Both the position numbers and the translations under genes were made by a program. Shown here piece after piece: positions 1-7,498 of a stretch of 64,000 bases of DNA (position 1 is its first letter; each line of letters begins with the position of its first letter). The stretch covers positions 1 through 64,000 of the forward strand of contig NZ_NPFA01000012.1 of NCBI RefSeq assembly GCF_002265875.1. Reading direction: 5' to 3'. The notes below the pieces were generated by a model. It worked only from the letters and a program-made list of their open reading frames with translations. It made no database searches and was not told where the DNA came from. The DNA comes from Marinococcus halophilus. Lineage in GTDB: Bacteria > Bacillota > Bacilli > Bacillales > Marinococcaceae.

Positions 1-175
1 GGTACGCCGCTTTCGACGCCTCCACGGCCTCGTTCACTTCGTCCTTCGAGGAAAGCGGGACGCGGGCGATCACCTCACTGGTGGCCGGATTGTACACCTG
101 GTCGGTGGCGGACCGGGAGGTCACCCATTCGCCGCCGATAAAATTTTTCAAGGTCGTTACTGCTTGTTCCTGCAT
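1..175 (-). CDS. mmsA: Methylmalonate/malonate-semialdehyde dehydrogenase (CoA-acylating), N-terminal part
   Basis: This is the first 58 codons of a gene that runs off the left edge. The readable start (ATG at 175, with an AGGAGG-type site just upstream) encodes the usual opening of the MmsA/IolA aldehyde dehydrogenases, with the FIGGEW stretch near residue 13, a YNPAT stretch near 38 and then VIARVPLSS. The family converts methylmalonate or malonate semialdehyde, NAD and CoA to propionyl- or acetyl-CoA plus CO2. It follows the GntP permease gene by 32 bp on the same strand, so it is probably the third gene of the sigma-54 operon that starts near 2800. The catalytic cysteine lies outside the window, so the family call rests on the N-terminus alone. 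Confidence 0.8.
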   Translation of the reverse strand, partial: MQEQAVTTLKNFIGGEWVTSRSATDQVYNPATSEVIARVPLSSKDEVNEAVEASKAAY

Positions 176-207
176 AATAAAATTCCTCCTTTAATATAGT
201 AAACTGT

Positions 208-1566
208 TTAAAAAATTGAATAAGCCATGACAGCCAGGAATAAAACAATACAAGGCACGACAACGCTTACAAAAAAGATTGGTTTATAAGATCTTTTGTG
301 CGTTTCTCCACAAATAACTCTTACTGTCGTGACCACATAACCATTATGCGGAAGGGAGTCGATTCCCCCAGAAGCCAGCGCAGAAATTCTGTGCATGTCT
401 CCCGGGTTCAGGCCCTGAGCCATGTAAATAGGCGCCAGGATAGGAAGTGCAATGCCCAGCCCACCGGATGCTGACCCTGTAATACCACATATTACTGTTA
501 CGCCTATAGCTAACCCTAATAATGGCGGCCCCGGCATATTTACCAAGCCATTAACCACGGTATCAAAAGCTGCCACCTGCGCTGCCACACTTCCAAAACC
601 GACCACGGCACATGTATTTGCTAAAGCTACTAAAGCATTTTGCGTACCGGTAGCCAGGTAATCCCAAAAAGCCTGCAGGTGTTTACTCATACTAACACAA
701 GCTAATGCGATTCCTGCGGTTAAAGCAATTAACAATGAAGACGTAGGATCAATAAACTGGGATAGAACATTCAAGATGATAATAACTAACACTAAAGGAG
801 CGAATGCCAAGAAAATGTTCGGCAGTTTGGGTTGATGCTCCGGATCGTGCTCCGGCTCGAGTTCTTCTGCTTCAACTGCCGCAGCGGTTTCTTCTTTAGT
901 TTTATGAGAAGGCCCATACGGAAGAGAAAATTCCTCTCCATTGTCGCTGGCCTTTTTAACCATTCTACCAAGCCACCAGCCGCCGGTTACCATCACCAGC
1001 AGGGCGCTTAAAATACCTATGACTCCGCCGGCTGTCGGTGCTGTATCAAAAAATTCTGTTGGTATAATATTTTGGATTTCCGGAGACCCCGGGGCTGTCA
1101 TCGTAAATGAAATAGAGCCAAACACTAAAGCTGCCGGAATAAACCTATGGGGAAGATTTGCTGCCTGGAACAATGAAACAGCAATAGGATAAACTGCGAA
1201 GCCGACCACAAATAAACTTACTCCGCCGTACGTCATAATCGCAGCAGCAGCTACAACCGCAAAAACTGCCCGTTTCGCTCCAAGCTTTTCTTTCGTCCAA
1301 TGGGCAATACTATCCGCCGCTTTGGTCTCCTGTATAATCTTTCCAAAAATAGCTCCGAGAAGAAATACTAAAAACCAGGAGGCAAAGTAATCAGTAAAAC
1401 CAGTCATATAGTTATCCAACAGGGCATTCTGAAGGTTTAACCCTCCTGTAACCGCCACAACGATGGAACTAAGCAGCGCTGCTACGATGATATTAATACC
1501 TTTCATCGTAAGGTAAATTAACAGGGCAAGAGAAGCAATCAGCCCTAGCATCCCCACAATACTCAT
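208..1566 (-). CDS. GntP-family permease, operon 1
   Basis: A 452-residue integral membrane protein of the GntP (gluconate/hydroxy acid:H+ symporter) family, the usual length for the family. About twelve hydrophobic segments are visible, with the family pattern LLGAIFGK near residue 90, TYGGVSLFV near 113, a proline-rich TAPGSPEIQN stretch near 160 and SGGIDSLPHNG near 398. A hydrophilic loop near residues 205-245 is rich in Glu and His. It lies 15 bp after the iron alcohol dehydrogenase gene and 32 bp before mmsA. Gluconate itself is unlikely because no gluconate kinase is nearby; a short hydroxycarboxylate is the better inference. A paralogue sits at 7499-8782. Confidence 0.9.
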   Translation of the reverse strand: MSIVGMLGLIASLALLIYLTMKGINIIVAALLSSIVVAVTGGLNLQNALLDNYMTGFTDYFASWFLVFLLGAIFGKIIQETKAADSIAHWTKEKLGAKRAVFAVVAAAAIMTYGGVSLFVVGFAVYPIAVSLFQAANLPHRFIPAALVFGSISFTMTAPGSPEIQNIIPTEFFDTAPTAGGVIGILSALLVMVTGGWWLGRMVKKASDNGEEFSLPYGPSHKTKEETAAAVEAEELEPEHDPEHQPKLPNIFLAFAPLVLVIIILNVLSQFIDPTSSLLIALTAGIALACVSMSKHLQAFWDYLATGTQNALVALANTCAVVGFGSVAAQVAAFDTVVNGLVNMPGPPLLGLAIGVTVICGITGSASGGLGIALPILAPIYMAQGLNPGDMHRISALASGGIDSLPHNGYVVTTVRVICGETHKRSYKPIFFVSVVVPCIVLFLAVMAYSIF

Positions 1567-1581
1567 TTTTCGCCCTCCCTT

Positions 1582-2775
1582 TTACCTCACGGTTTCTTCA
1601 TCGTAATTATAGCTGTAGCAAATCCGGTATAATTCTTTCATTTCTTCCCCGGATGGTACCCTGGGGTTTTTTTCTGGGCTGCCGCTTTCAAATGCATCTT
1701 TTACCATTTTATCAACAGCACTTTCAAATTGTGCTTGGTCAATACCCCACTCCTGCAGATTAGGTATCTGTAGATTCCGGCAAAGTTCTTTCACAGAACT
1801 GATGGCAATGTCTGCTGCTGCTTCGTTTGAATATTCTTTAGCTTCTGGCTTGAAAATTCTTCCTAAGTCAGCCAAACGATCAATGGCAGCTTCGCGGCTG
1901 AATTCCATAACAGCCGGCAGCAGCATTGCGTTTGAAAAACCATGAGGCACATGGAAAAGGGCTCCGATTGGACGAGACATCCCATGCACTAAGCATACGG
2001 AAGAATTCGAAAAAGCCCATCCTGCCTGCAGCGCACCTAAAGCCATTTTCGCCTGGGCCTCCACGTCTTCTGGATCGTCATACGTTTTTTGCAGGTTCGG
2101 CACAATTAATTCCATTGCCGACAGTGACATCATATCTGACAGAGCGTGTGCCTTCTGAGAAATGTATGCCTCGATGGCATGACTTAAGGCGTCTACCCCC
2201 GTAGCAGCCTTCACTTTTGCAGGAGCTGATTTAGAAAGTTCAGGGTCAACAATGGCTGCCTCAGGCAGAAACGCAGGCTGCTTCACCATCATTTTCACTT
2301 CATTAGCAGTATTAGTAATGATCGTAACGTCCGTTGCTTCCGAACCAGTCCCGGCAGTGGTCGGAATGGCAATATGAGGGGCGGGGGCGTACGCAGCCTG
2401 TTTTTTTCCTCCCATATAATCACCTATATATCCACCATTGGTGCTGAGCACCGCTACCGATTTAGCCGTATCGATGCAGCTCCCTCCGCCTATTGATAAA
2501 ACTACATCACAATCCTTTTGATGGAATAGTTGCAATGCTTCTTCTACAAACTGGTCCGTGGGTTCTGAGCCTACTCCGGTATACGTAACGCTATCTACCA
2601 TTTCTTCTTGCAAATGAGTCCGGCACTTTTCAATGTATCCTAATTGATCCATCATTTGATCACTAATAATAAGCGCTTTTTTTCCCTTTTGGGCAGTTTC
2701 TTTTCCTACTTCCTGGAATGACCCTTTGCCGTAGTGAATAACTGACGGCGATTGAAAAGCTGTAGGTATATTCAT
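1582..2775 (-). CDS. Iron-containing (group III) alcohol dehydrogenase
   Basis: A 397-residue protein with the full set of group III metal-dependent alcohol dehydrogenase features: the NAD-binding GGGSCIDTAK motif at residues 96-105, TTAGTGSE near 139, and the four metal ligands Asp195, His199, His264 and His278 (in GVDALSHA, HGMSRP and HVPHG). It would oxidise a primary alcohol or hydroxy acid to an aldehyde or semialdehyde in the cytoplasm. It is the first gene of the operon served by the sigma-54 promoter at 2807-2823. With a permease and MmsA downstream, the most economical role is oxidation of 3-hydroxypropionate (or a related beta-hydroxy acid) to the semialdehyde that MmsA uses. The substrate is inferred, not seen. 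Confidence 0.9.
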   Translation of the reverse strand: MNIPTAFQSPSVIHYGKGSFQEVGKETAQKGKKALIISDQMMDQLGYIEKCRTHLQEEMVDSVTYTGVGSEPTDQFVEEALQLFHQKDCDVVLSIGGGSCIDTAKSVAVLSTNGGYIGDYMGGKKQAAYAPAPHIAIPTTAGTGSEATDVTIITNTANEVKMMVKQPAFLPEAAIVDPELSKSAPAKVKAATGVDALSHAIEAYISQKAHALSDMMSLSAMELIVPNLQKTYDDPEDVEAQAKMALGALQAGWAFSNSSVCLVHGMSRPIGALFHVPHGFSNAMLLPAVMEFSREAAIDRLADLGRIFKPEAKEYSNEAAADIAISSVKELCRNLQIPNLQEWGIDQAQFESAVDKMVKDAFESGSPEKNPRVPSGEEMKELYRICYSYNYDEETVR

Positions 2776-2803
2776 TAAATTTCTCCTCCTTTATATCATT
2801 CTT

Positions 2804-2823
2804 ATTGCAAAAAGCATGCCAAC
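2804..2823 (-). promoter_or_regulatory. Sigma-54 (-24/-12) promoter of the ADH-GntP-mmsA operon
   Basis: On the minus strand the sequence TTGGCATGCTTTTTGC has the invariant GG and GC exactly ten bases apart, matching the sigma-54 consensus TGGCAC-N5-TTGC closely. It ends 31 bp upstream of the dehydrogenase ATG. The gene for a sigma-54 activator lies immediately upstream, which supports the call. Confidence 0.9.
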
Positions 2824-2838
2824 ATTTAAACCCCTTTA

Positions 2839-2852
2839 TAATAACGCTTACA
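2839..2852 (-). promoter_or_regulatory. Catabolite responsive element (cre), operon 1
   Basis: TGTAAGCGTTATTA on the minus strand matches 13 of 14 positions of the cre consensus TGWAANCGNTNWCA. It lies about 20 bp upstream of the -24 element, between it and the activator gene's terminator. CcpA bound here could hinder the enhancer-bound activator. Confidence 0.7.
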
Positions 2853-2889
2853 AAAATAAGACTGTAGATTGTTTGTACAATCTACAGTC
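2852..2889 (-). terminator. Terminator of the sigma-54 activator gene (possible activator site)
   Basis: A perfect 13-bp inverted repeat with a 4-nt loop (arm GACTGTAGATTGT, 2860-2889) is followed on the minus strand by TTATTTTTG. It closes the activator gene that ends at 2912. Because it lies about 40-70 bp upstream of the sigma-54 promoter, it could also be the activator's enhancer site. Confidence 0.75.
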
Positions 2890-2911
2890 GATATGTCATT
2901 ATAGTATACAT

Positions 2912-4708
2912 TTATTTTAAATTATATTTTTTTAACTTTTGATAGAGAGTAGTGCGATGAATCCCCAGTTCTTTTGCTGTTTTCAATTTATTTCCGCTAT
3001 TTTTTTCAAGCGAGTTATGAATAATCTGTTTTTCTTTTTCTTCATCATTTGCTTTCAACGTGGGGATTTTTCCTTCCACACTCCTATTTTCTCTCTCCTT
3101 TAATAAATAAGCAGGTAAATGTTTCTTTTCAATCACTTCTTCTTCTAATAAGACCACAAGATTTTCTATTACATTTCTCAGCTCGCGGATGTTTCCTTCC
3201 CATTTGTACTGAATAAACATTTGCAACGCTTCGGACGTGATAGTTTTCACCGCTGCCTGATGCTTGCTGCATATTGAAGTTAAATAGAAAGAAACAAGGG
3301 AAGGGATGTCTTCTTTTCTTTCCCGAAGAGGAGCGACGGGGATTTCTACGATGTTAATTCTATAGTACAAATCCTCCCGGAAGCTTCCTTTTTTTACTTC
3401 CTCATATAAGTTTCGGTTCGATGCGGCTATAATACGGGCGTCAGTTTGAATCGACTCCAGGCCGCCCACCCGTTCGAATTCTCTCTCCTGCAGCACCCGG
3501 AGCAGTTTCGTCTGCATATATAAAGGCATTTCGCCAATTTCATCCAAAAATATTGTTCCTTTTTGAGCCAATTCAAATTTCCCCGGTTTTCCTCCCTTTT
3601 TTGCTCCTGTAAAAGCTCCTTCCTCATAGCCAAAAAGCTCGGATTCAATTAAATGCTCCGGCACTGCTCCGCAATTGACGGTGACAAACCGCCCAGTTGA
3701 AAAAGGGCTCAATTCATGAATGCTTTGAGCAAACATTTCTTTTCCCGTACCGCTCTCCCCAGTTATAAGCACAGTTATTTGCTTTTTAGCTACTTTCCGC
3801 GCCAAAGATTTTGAAAGCATTGTACTTTCACTTTGCCCAATAATTTCATCGAGCGTGAACCGGGCACTGCGTTCTGCACTTATATTCACAGCTTCGTTTG
3901 TTAACTGCTCATTTCTATAGCTTTTCTGCATATTCTCATAAATTTTATACAGCTCGTTTAACCCTTCAAAGATAAGCATGCCAACTGCTCCCACCACTTT
4001 GCCGTTTTTCCATAGCGGAAGCCGGTGAACGACCATAGCCTGGCCATTAATATACTGAATGGCACCTCGCTCCGGAAGGCCGGTCCGGATCGTTTGATGT
4101 AATTTTGTATTCTCTATGATTTCTTCCACTTGCCTGCCTATCGCATAATGTTTATCAATCCCAATAAAACGGCTGTACGCATCATTAAATTGGATAATAA
4201 TTCCGTTATGATCTACTACCGCCACTCCTTCGTATGCTCTTTCGAGAACAATATCCAAAATTTCAGCTGTATGCTCGAGCCTGTCCGCCTTCTGTAATAA
4301 ATCCGACAGGCCATCCGTTATATTATTCCGATTCAGCAAACCCAGTAATTTGTTATTTCCGTCCCTGACGATAAACCATGCCGAATTACTTCTATAAACA
4401 TTCAGCAATGGCTCGTTTTGCTGAATGATAATAAAATCCTCCTTACCTAAAAAATCAGCAACCGGATTGCTTCCTGCGTCCGATAACAGATATGGAAGCA
4501 AAAGCCGCGGCGTAACGAGTCCAATTGGTTTATTATCACTGCTTACAATGACTGCGCTTTCTTTCTGTGAGGCTGCCATCAATTCTGCCAGCTCCTGCAC
4601 ACTACTATCTGCCCCGGCGGTCAAAGGGGCAGAGTCCATCCAGTCCTGTACTAAAAAGTTATCTTCCAATTCTCTTATTCTTCTCTGTGGTTCAAAGCTA
4701 TTATTCAA
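2912..4708 (-). CDS. Sigma-54-dependent transcriptional activator (CBS-PAS-AAA-Fis)
   Basis: A 598-residue bacterial enhancer-binding protein. Residues about 18-135 look like a CBS-domain pair, about 150-260 form a PAS sensor domain, about 290-515 the AAA+ domain with Walker A GESGTGKE, the sigma-54 contact motif GAFTGA and GTIFLDEIGEMP, and the last 45 residues a Fis-type helix-turn-helix (ELGIHRTTLYQKLKK). The CBS-PAS-AAA order resembles PrdR of Clostridium. It presumably senses the substrate or an adenylate/CoA ligand and activates the operon at 2807. It is transcribed in the same direction, 136 bp upstream of that operon. Confidence 0.93.
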   Translation of the reverse strand: MNNSFEPQRRIRELEDNFLVQDWMDSAPLTAGADSSVQELAELMAASQKESAVIVSSDNKPIGLVTPRLLLPYLLSDAGSNPVADFLGKEDFIIIQQNEPLLNVYRSNSAWFIVRDGNNKLLGLLNRNNITDGLSDLLQKADRLEHTAEILDIVLERAYEGVAVVDHNGIIIQFNDAYSRFIGIDKHYAIGRQVEEIIENTKLHQTIRTGLPERGAIQYINGQAMVVHRLPLWKNGKVVGAVGMLIFEGLNELYKIYENMQKSYRNEQLTNEAVNISAERSARFTLDEIIGQSESTMLSKSLARKVAKKQITVLITGESGTGKEMFAQSIHELSPFSTGRFVTVNCGAVPEHLIESELFGYEEGAFTGAKKGGKPGKFELAQKGTIFLDEIGEMPLYMQTKLLRVLQEREFERVGGLESIQTDARIIAASNRNLYEEVKKGSFREDLYYRINIVEIPVAPLRERKEDIPSLVSFYLTSICSKHQAAVKTITSEALQMFIQYKWEGNIRELRNVIENLVVLLEEEVIEKKHLPAYLLKERENRSVEGKIPTLKANDEEKEKQIIHNSLEKNSGNKLKTAKELGIHRTTLYQKLKKYNLK

Positions 4709-5020
4709 AACAAGCCTCCTTGTTAAATTTTATTCTAATAATGAAGATCCCATGCCGTCATCGTAAATATAATCGTTTGCTTTTTTGTTATTTTACTTTA
4801 AATAACTATGGCAGTGATAACATTCGATACTTTTAATTATCTCCAATAACTACAAAGTGAAAACGCAGGCTTGCTTGAATCGCAGCTGGAATGCTTGGGG
4901 AAATGAACCCAGAAATGATACGTTATCTTCACAATTAGTTTTTTATTTCTACTGCAGCTTCATCTAGTCTATAAGCGTTTGCTCTCAACTACACAACCGC
5001 TTCGAAAGGAATGAGCACTT
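4709..5020. other. Intergenic region between divergent genes
   Basis: This 312-bp AT-rich stretch separates the sigma-54 activator gene (leftward) from the TVP38 gene (rightward). It must hold both promoters, but no convincing -35/-10 pair, operator or small gene was recognised. The only clear signal is the AAAGGA ribosome binding site at 5005-5010. Confidence 0.5.
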
Positions 5021-5674
5021 TTGCTCCCACTCCCGCGTTGGTTTAAGGTTATTTTTATTTTATTAGCATTCGGCGCCGCGTTCTACATTACTCACTTTTA
5101 TTTCGAGGTCAGCCCCACCGACATCCGTAAGTTCGTATTATCATTTGGATGGTGGGCTCCAGTGATTTTCTTCGTTGTTTATATGATTGGCCCTTTCGTA
5201 TTTTTCCCTACTTCTGTCCTTTCGCTCGGGGCAGGGCTTGCCTTTGGTGTCTGGCCCGGTGTTCTTTACATCATTTTCGGGGCTACTGGAGCAGCAGTTA
5301 CAGGCTATGTCACGGCCAGGCTGCTCGGCCGTTCAGTTTTGAGGTTAGAAAATTTCTCCTGGTCGGAAAAACTGTTCAGCCAGATGGAAAAACGCGGGTT
5401 TATATATATTTTCGTATTACGGCTGATTCCAATTGTAAGCTTTGATTTACTCAGCTACGCAGGCGGGATTGCAAAAGTCCGTTTTAATTCCTTTATTCTT
5501 GCTACCGTACTGGGAATGATACCGGGCACGTTTGCCTATAGCTTTCTCGGGGCCAGCATTGCGTCAGGCAATATTTTTATATTTATTACCGCTGCCGCTT
5601 TATTTTTATTGTTAGTTGGCATTACTTATTACTTCCGGGAGCCTGTCAAAAGATGGCTCGGCCTTGCCTCCTGA
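5021..5674 (+). CDS. TVP38/TMEM64 (DedA-like) family membrane protein
   Basis: A 217-residue membrane protein with five or six hydrophobic segments. The family core is visible: PFVFFPTSVLSLGAGLAFG near residues 58-76, then GATGAAVTGY, and the FxxLRLIPIVSFDLLSY stretch near 133-147. The start is TTG at 5021, ten bases after AAAGGA; an ATG at 5011 is in another frame and stops at once. Members are cytoplasmic-membrane proteins of the VTT/DedA superfamily, some of which move lipids, but no specific function can be given here. A paralogue of identical length is at 27204-27857. Confidence 0.85.
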   Translation: MLPLPRWFKVIFILLAFGAAFYITHFYFEVSPTDIRKFVLSFGWWAPVIFFVVYMIGPFVFFPTSVLSLGAGLAFGVWPGVLYIIFGATGAAVTGYVTARLLGRSVLRLENFSWSEKLFSQMEKRGFIYIFVLRLIPIVSFDLLSYAGGIAKVRFNSFILATVLGMIPGTFAYSFLGASIASGNIFIFITAAALFLLLVGITYYFREPVKRWLGLAS

Positions 5675-5849
5675 CAAATCTTGAAAAAGCTGTATTAATG
5701 GCCGGCCTATGCTTTCTTATCCGCATAATTTATAGCGGAAAACAAATAAATTCATTTTAAAGATTATAATGAGGAAAGAAGACAGCGTTGGCTGCAGATT
5801 TGTGGAAGTATTGTCCCGGGGCATATAAACTCATAGATTAAATGTAGAA

Positions 5850-5891
5850 AAGCAGGGGTATCCGTACAGGGGATCCCTGCTTGTTTGTTTT
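5850..5891 (+). terminator. Intrinsic terminator after the TVP38 gene
   Basis: GCAGGG...CCCTGC arms form a stem with an internal GGATCC/GTATCC stretch, followed by TTGTTTGTTTT. It lies about 175 bp after the TVP38 stop and 50 bp before the next start. Confidence 0.6.
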
Positions 5892-5942
5892 ACTGTTTAA
5901 TTAATTACAAATTTTAATATAAATACCGAAAGGACCGATAGA

Positions 5943-6716
5943 ATGTCTATGAATTTATTTTCTCTTTCTAACCAAGTGGCTGTTGTCACCGGCGGCGGGA
6001 GCGGCATTGGAAAAGTGATGGCAGAAACACTAGCCGGCGCCGAAGCCCACGTGGTTATTCTCGGACGTACCCAAAGCAAAATTGAGGAAGCTGCTGGCGA
6101 AATCCGTGACGAGACAAAGGCAGAAGTGACCCCTCTCGTCTGCGATGTCACGGATAAAGACCAGATTTCACAAACAGTCTCCCTTATAATGGATGACTAT
6201 GGGCGGATCGACGTGCTTGTTAATAATGCAGGTACTGCTGCTTATGGCAAAGTGGAAGACATAAGTGAAGAGGACTGGGAGCATGTGTTCAATACGAATT
6301 TAAAATCCGCGTTTCTGATGACGCAGGCCGTCGTTCCCCATATGAAAAAAGCTAATTACGGCCGCATTGTGAATACTGCTTCGGTTGCCGGTGGCGTAAG
6401 CCTTTTCTTCAGCTCTGTCTATGGCCCCAGCAAGGCTGGCCTTATCCACTTTACTAAACAATTGTCGGGTGAGCTTGCCCCTTACGGCATTACGGTGAAC
6501 GCGATCAGCCCATGGTTCTTTAAAACAGATTTTAATGCCGGCTCACTCGAGGATAACGAGTTTCGTCACTCCGTCGAACAGCGCACCCCAGTCCAGCGCA
6601 CAGGCCGCCTTGACGAGCTTAAAACTTCCGTATTGTACCTGGCAGCCCCCGGATCCAGCTACGTGAACGGCCAAAACATTTACATCGACGGCGGAATGAC
6701 TTCGTTTGGTCTATAA
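5943..6716 (+). CDS. SDR-family oxidoreductase
   Basis: A 257-residue classical short-chain dehydrogenase. The cofactor motif TGGGSGIG is at residues 16-23, NNAG at 95-98, and the catalytic Ser147, Tyr160 and Lys164 lie in TASVAGG and YGPSK. The GRT after the second strand (residues 41-43) suggests NADP use. The overall pattern resembles gluconate 5-dehydrogenase-like SDRs, but the substrate is not determinable. A second ATG six bases downstream is an alternative start. The HAD gene follows after 64 bp and is probably co-transcribed. Confidence 0.85.
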   Translation: MSMNLFSLSNQVAVVTGGGSGIGKVMAETLAGAEAHVVILGRTQSKIEEAAGEIRDETKAEVTPLVCDVTDKDQISQTVSLIMDDYGRIDVLVNNAGTAAYGKVEDISEEDWEHVFNTNLKSAFLMTQAVVPHMKKANYGRIVNTASVAGGVSLFFSSVYGPSKAGLIHFTKQLSGELAPYGITVNAISPWFFKTDFNAGSLEDNEFRHSVEQRTPVQRTGRLDELKTSVLYLAAPGSSYVNGQNIYIDGGMTSFGL

Positions 6717-6780
6717 TACGGTATTCGTTTTTGGGGGGTATTTTTATTCCTGAAGCAGCAACAAAGAAAGGAGCTTTTTG

Positions 6781-7446
6781 ATGTCTGCAAATTCTATCTT
6801 TGCCTTCGACGTATACGGCACTTTGTTTAATATCAAATCGGTTGATACCACCTGCGAGAAATATTTCCCCGGCCGCGGAGAAAGCATCGGCCAGCTTTGG
6901 AGACAAAAACAAATCCAGTACTCCTTCCTTCGCCAGGCGATGGGAAAATACGTCCCCTTTTCCTCTGTCACAAGAGATGCTCTGCGATTTTCGCTAGCCG
7001 CCTACCATCTGGAATGGACGGCAGATACGGAGCAAACACTAATGGAAGCTTATAACCACCTCTCTCTCTATGAGGAAAGCCTGTACGTTCTGCAGAAGCT
7101 TAAAGATCAATCTGCCACCCTGATCGTATTCAGCAACGGCTCGAGAGACATGCTCGAGCCCCTGCTTGAACAGGCGGGATTAAATGACTATCTGGACCAT
7201 GTGATCAGCGTGGACGACATCAAGCAATTCAAGCCTTCCCCGGCATCGTACCAGCTCATTTTAGAAGCTGTCGGGGCCCCGCGGCATGAAGTTACTTTTC
7301 TATCAAGCAACGGTTGGGATATCAGCGGCGCTAAAGCATTCGGCTTTACCACAGCCTGGATTAACCGCAGCGAACAGCCCATCGAAGAATTGCAGCTTCC
7401 ACCTGATTACCAATACACCACGCTCACCCCGTTAACTCAAGAATGA
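6781..7446 (+). CDS. HAD-superfamily hydrolase, (S)-2-haloacid dehalogenase type
   Basis: A 221-residue protein. The nucleophile lies in FAFDVYGTLF (Asp10), motif II in VFSNGS, and the lysine in FKPSPASY. The stretch FLSSNGWDISGAKAFG is close to the SSNxWD signature of type II haloacid dehalogenases, which hydrolyse the carbon-halogen bond of 2-haloalkanoates. ATG at 6781 is preferred over an adjacent TTG because AAAGGAG ends seven bases before it. The family also includes enzymes with other activities, so dehalogenation is likely but not certain. It is paired with the SDR upstream. Confidence 0.85.
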   Translation: MSANSIFAFDVYGTLFNIKSVDTTCEKYFPGRGESIGQLWRQKQIQYSFLRQAMGKYVPFSSVTRDALRFSLAAYHLEWTADTEQTLMEAYNHLSLYEESLYVLQKLKDQSATLIVFSNGSRDMLEPLLEQAGLNDYLDHVISVDDIKQFKPSPASYQLILEAVGAPRHEVTFLSSNGWDISGAKAFGFTTAWINRSEQPIEELQLPPDYQYTTLTPLTQE

Positions 7447-7457
7447 TTAACATCATT

Positions 7458-7495
7458 AAAGACGCCCTGCCATAGCCGCAGGACGTCTTTGTTTT
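7458..7495. terminator. Terminator between convergent HAD and GntP genes
   Basis: Arms AAGACG-CCTGC and GCAGG-CGTCTT with a 7-nt loop are followed by TTGTTTTC on the plus strand. It sits between two converging genes and may serve both. Confidence 0.75.
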
Positions 7496-7498
7496 CCT

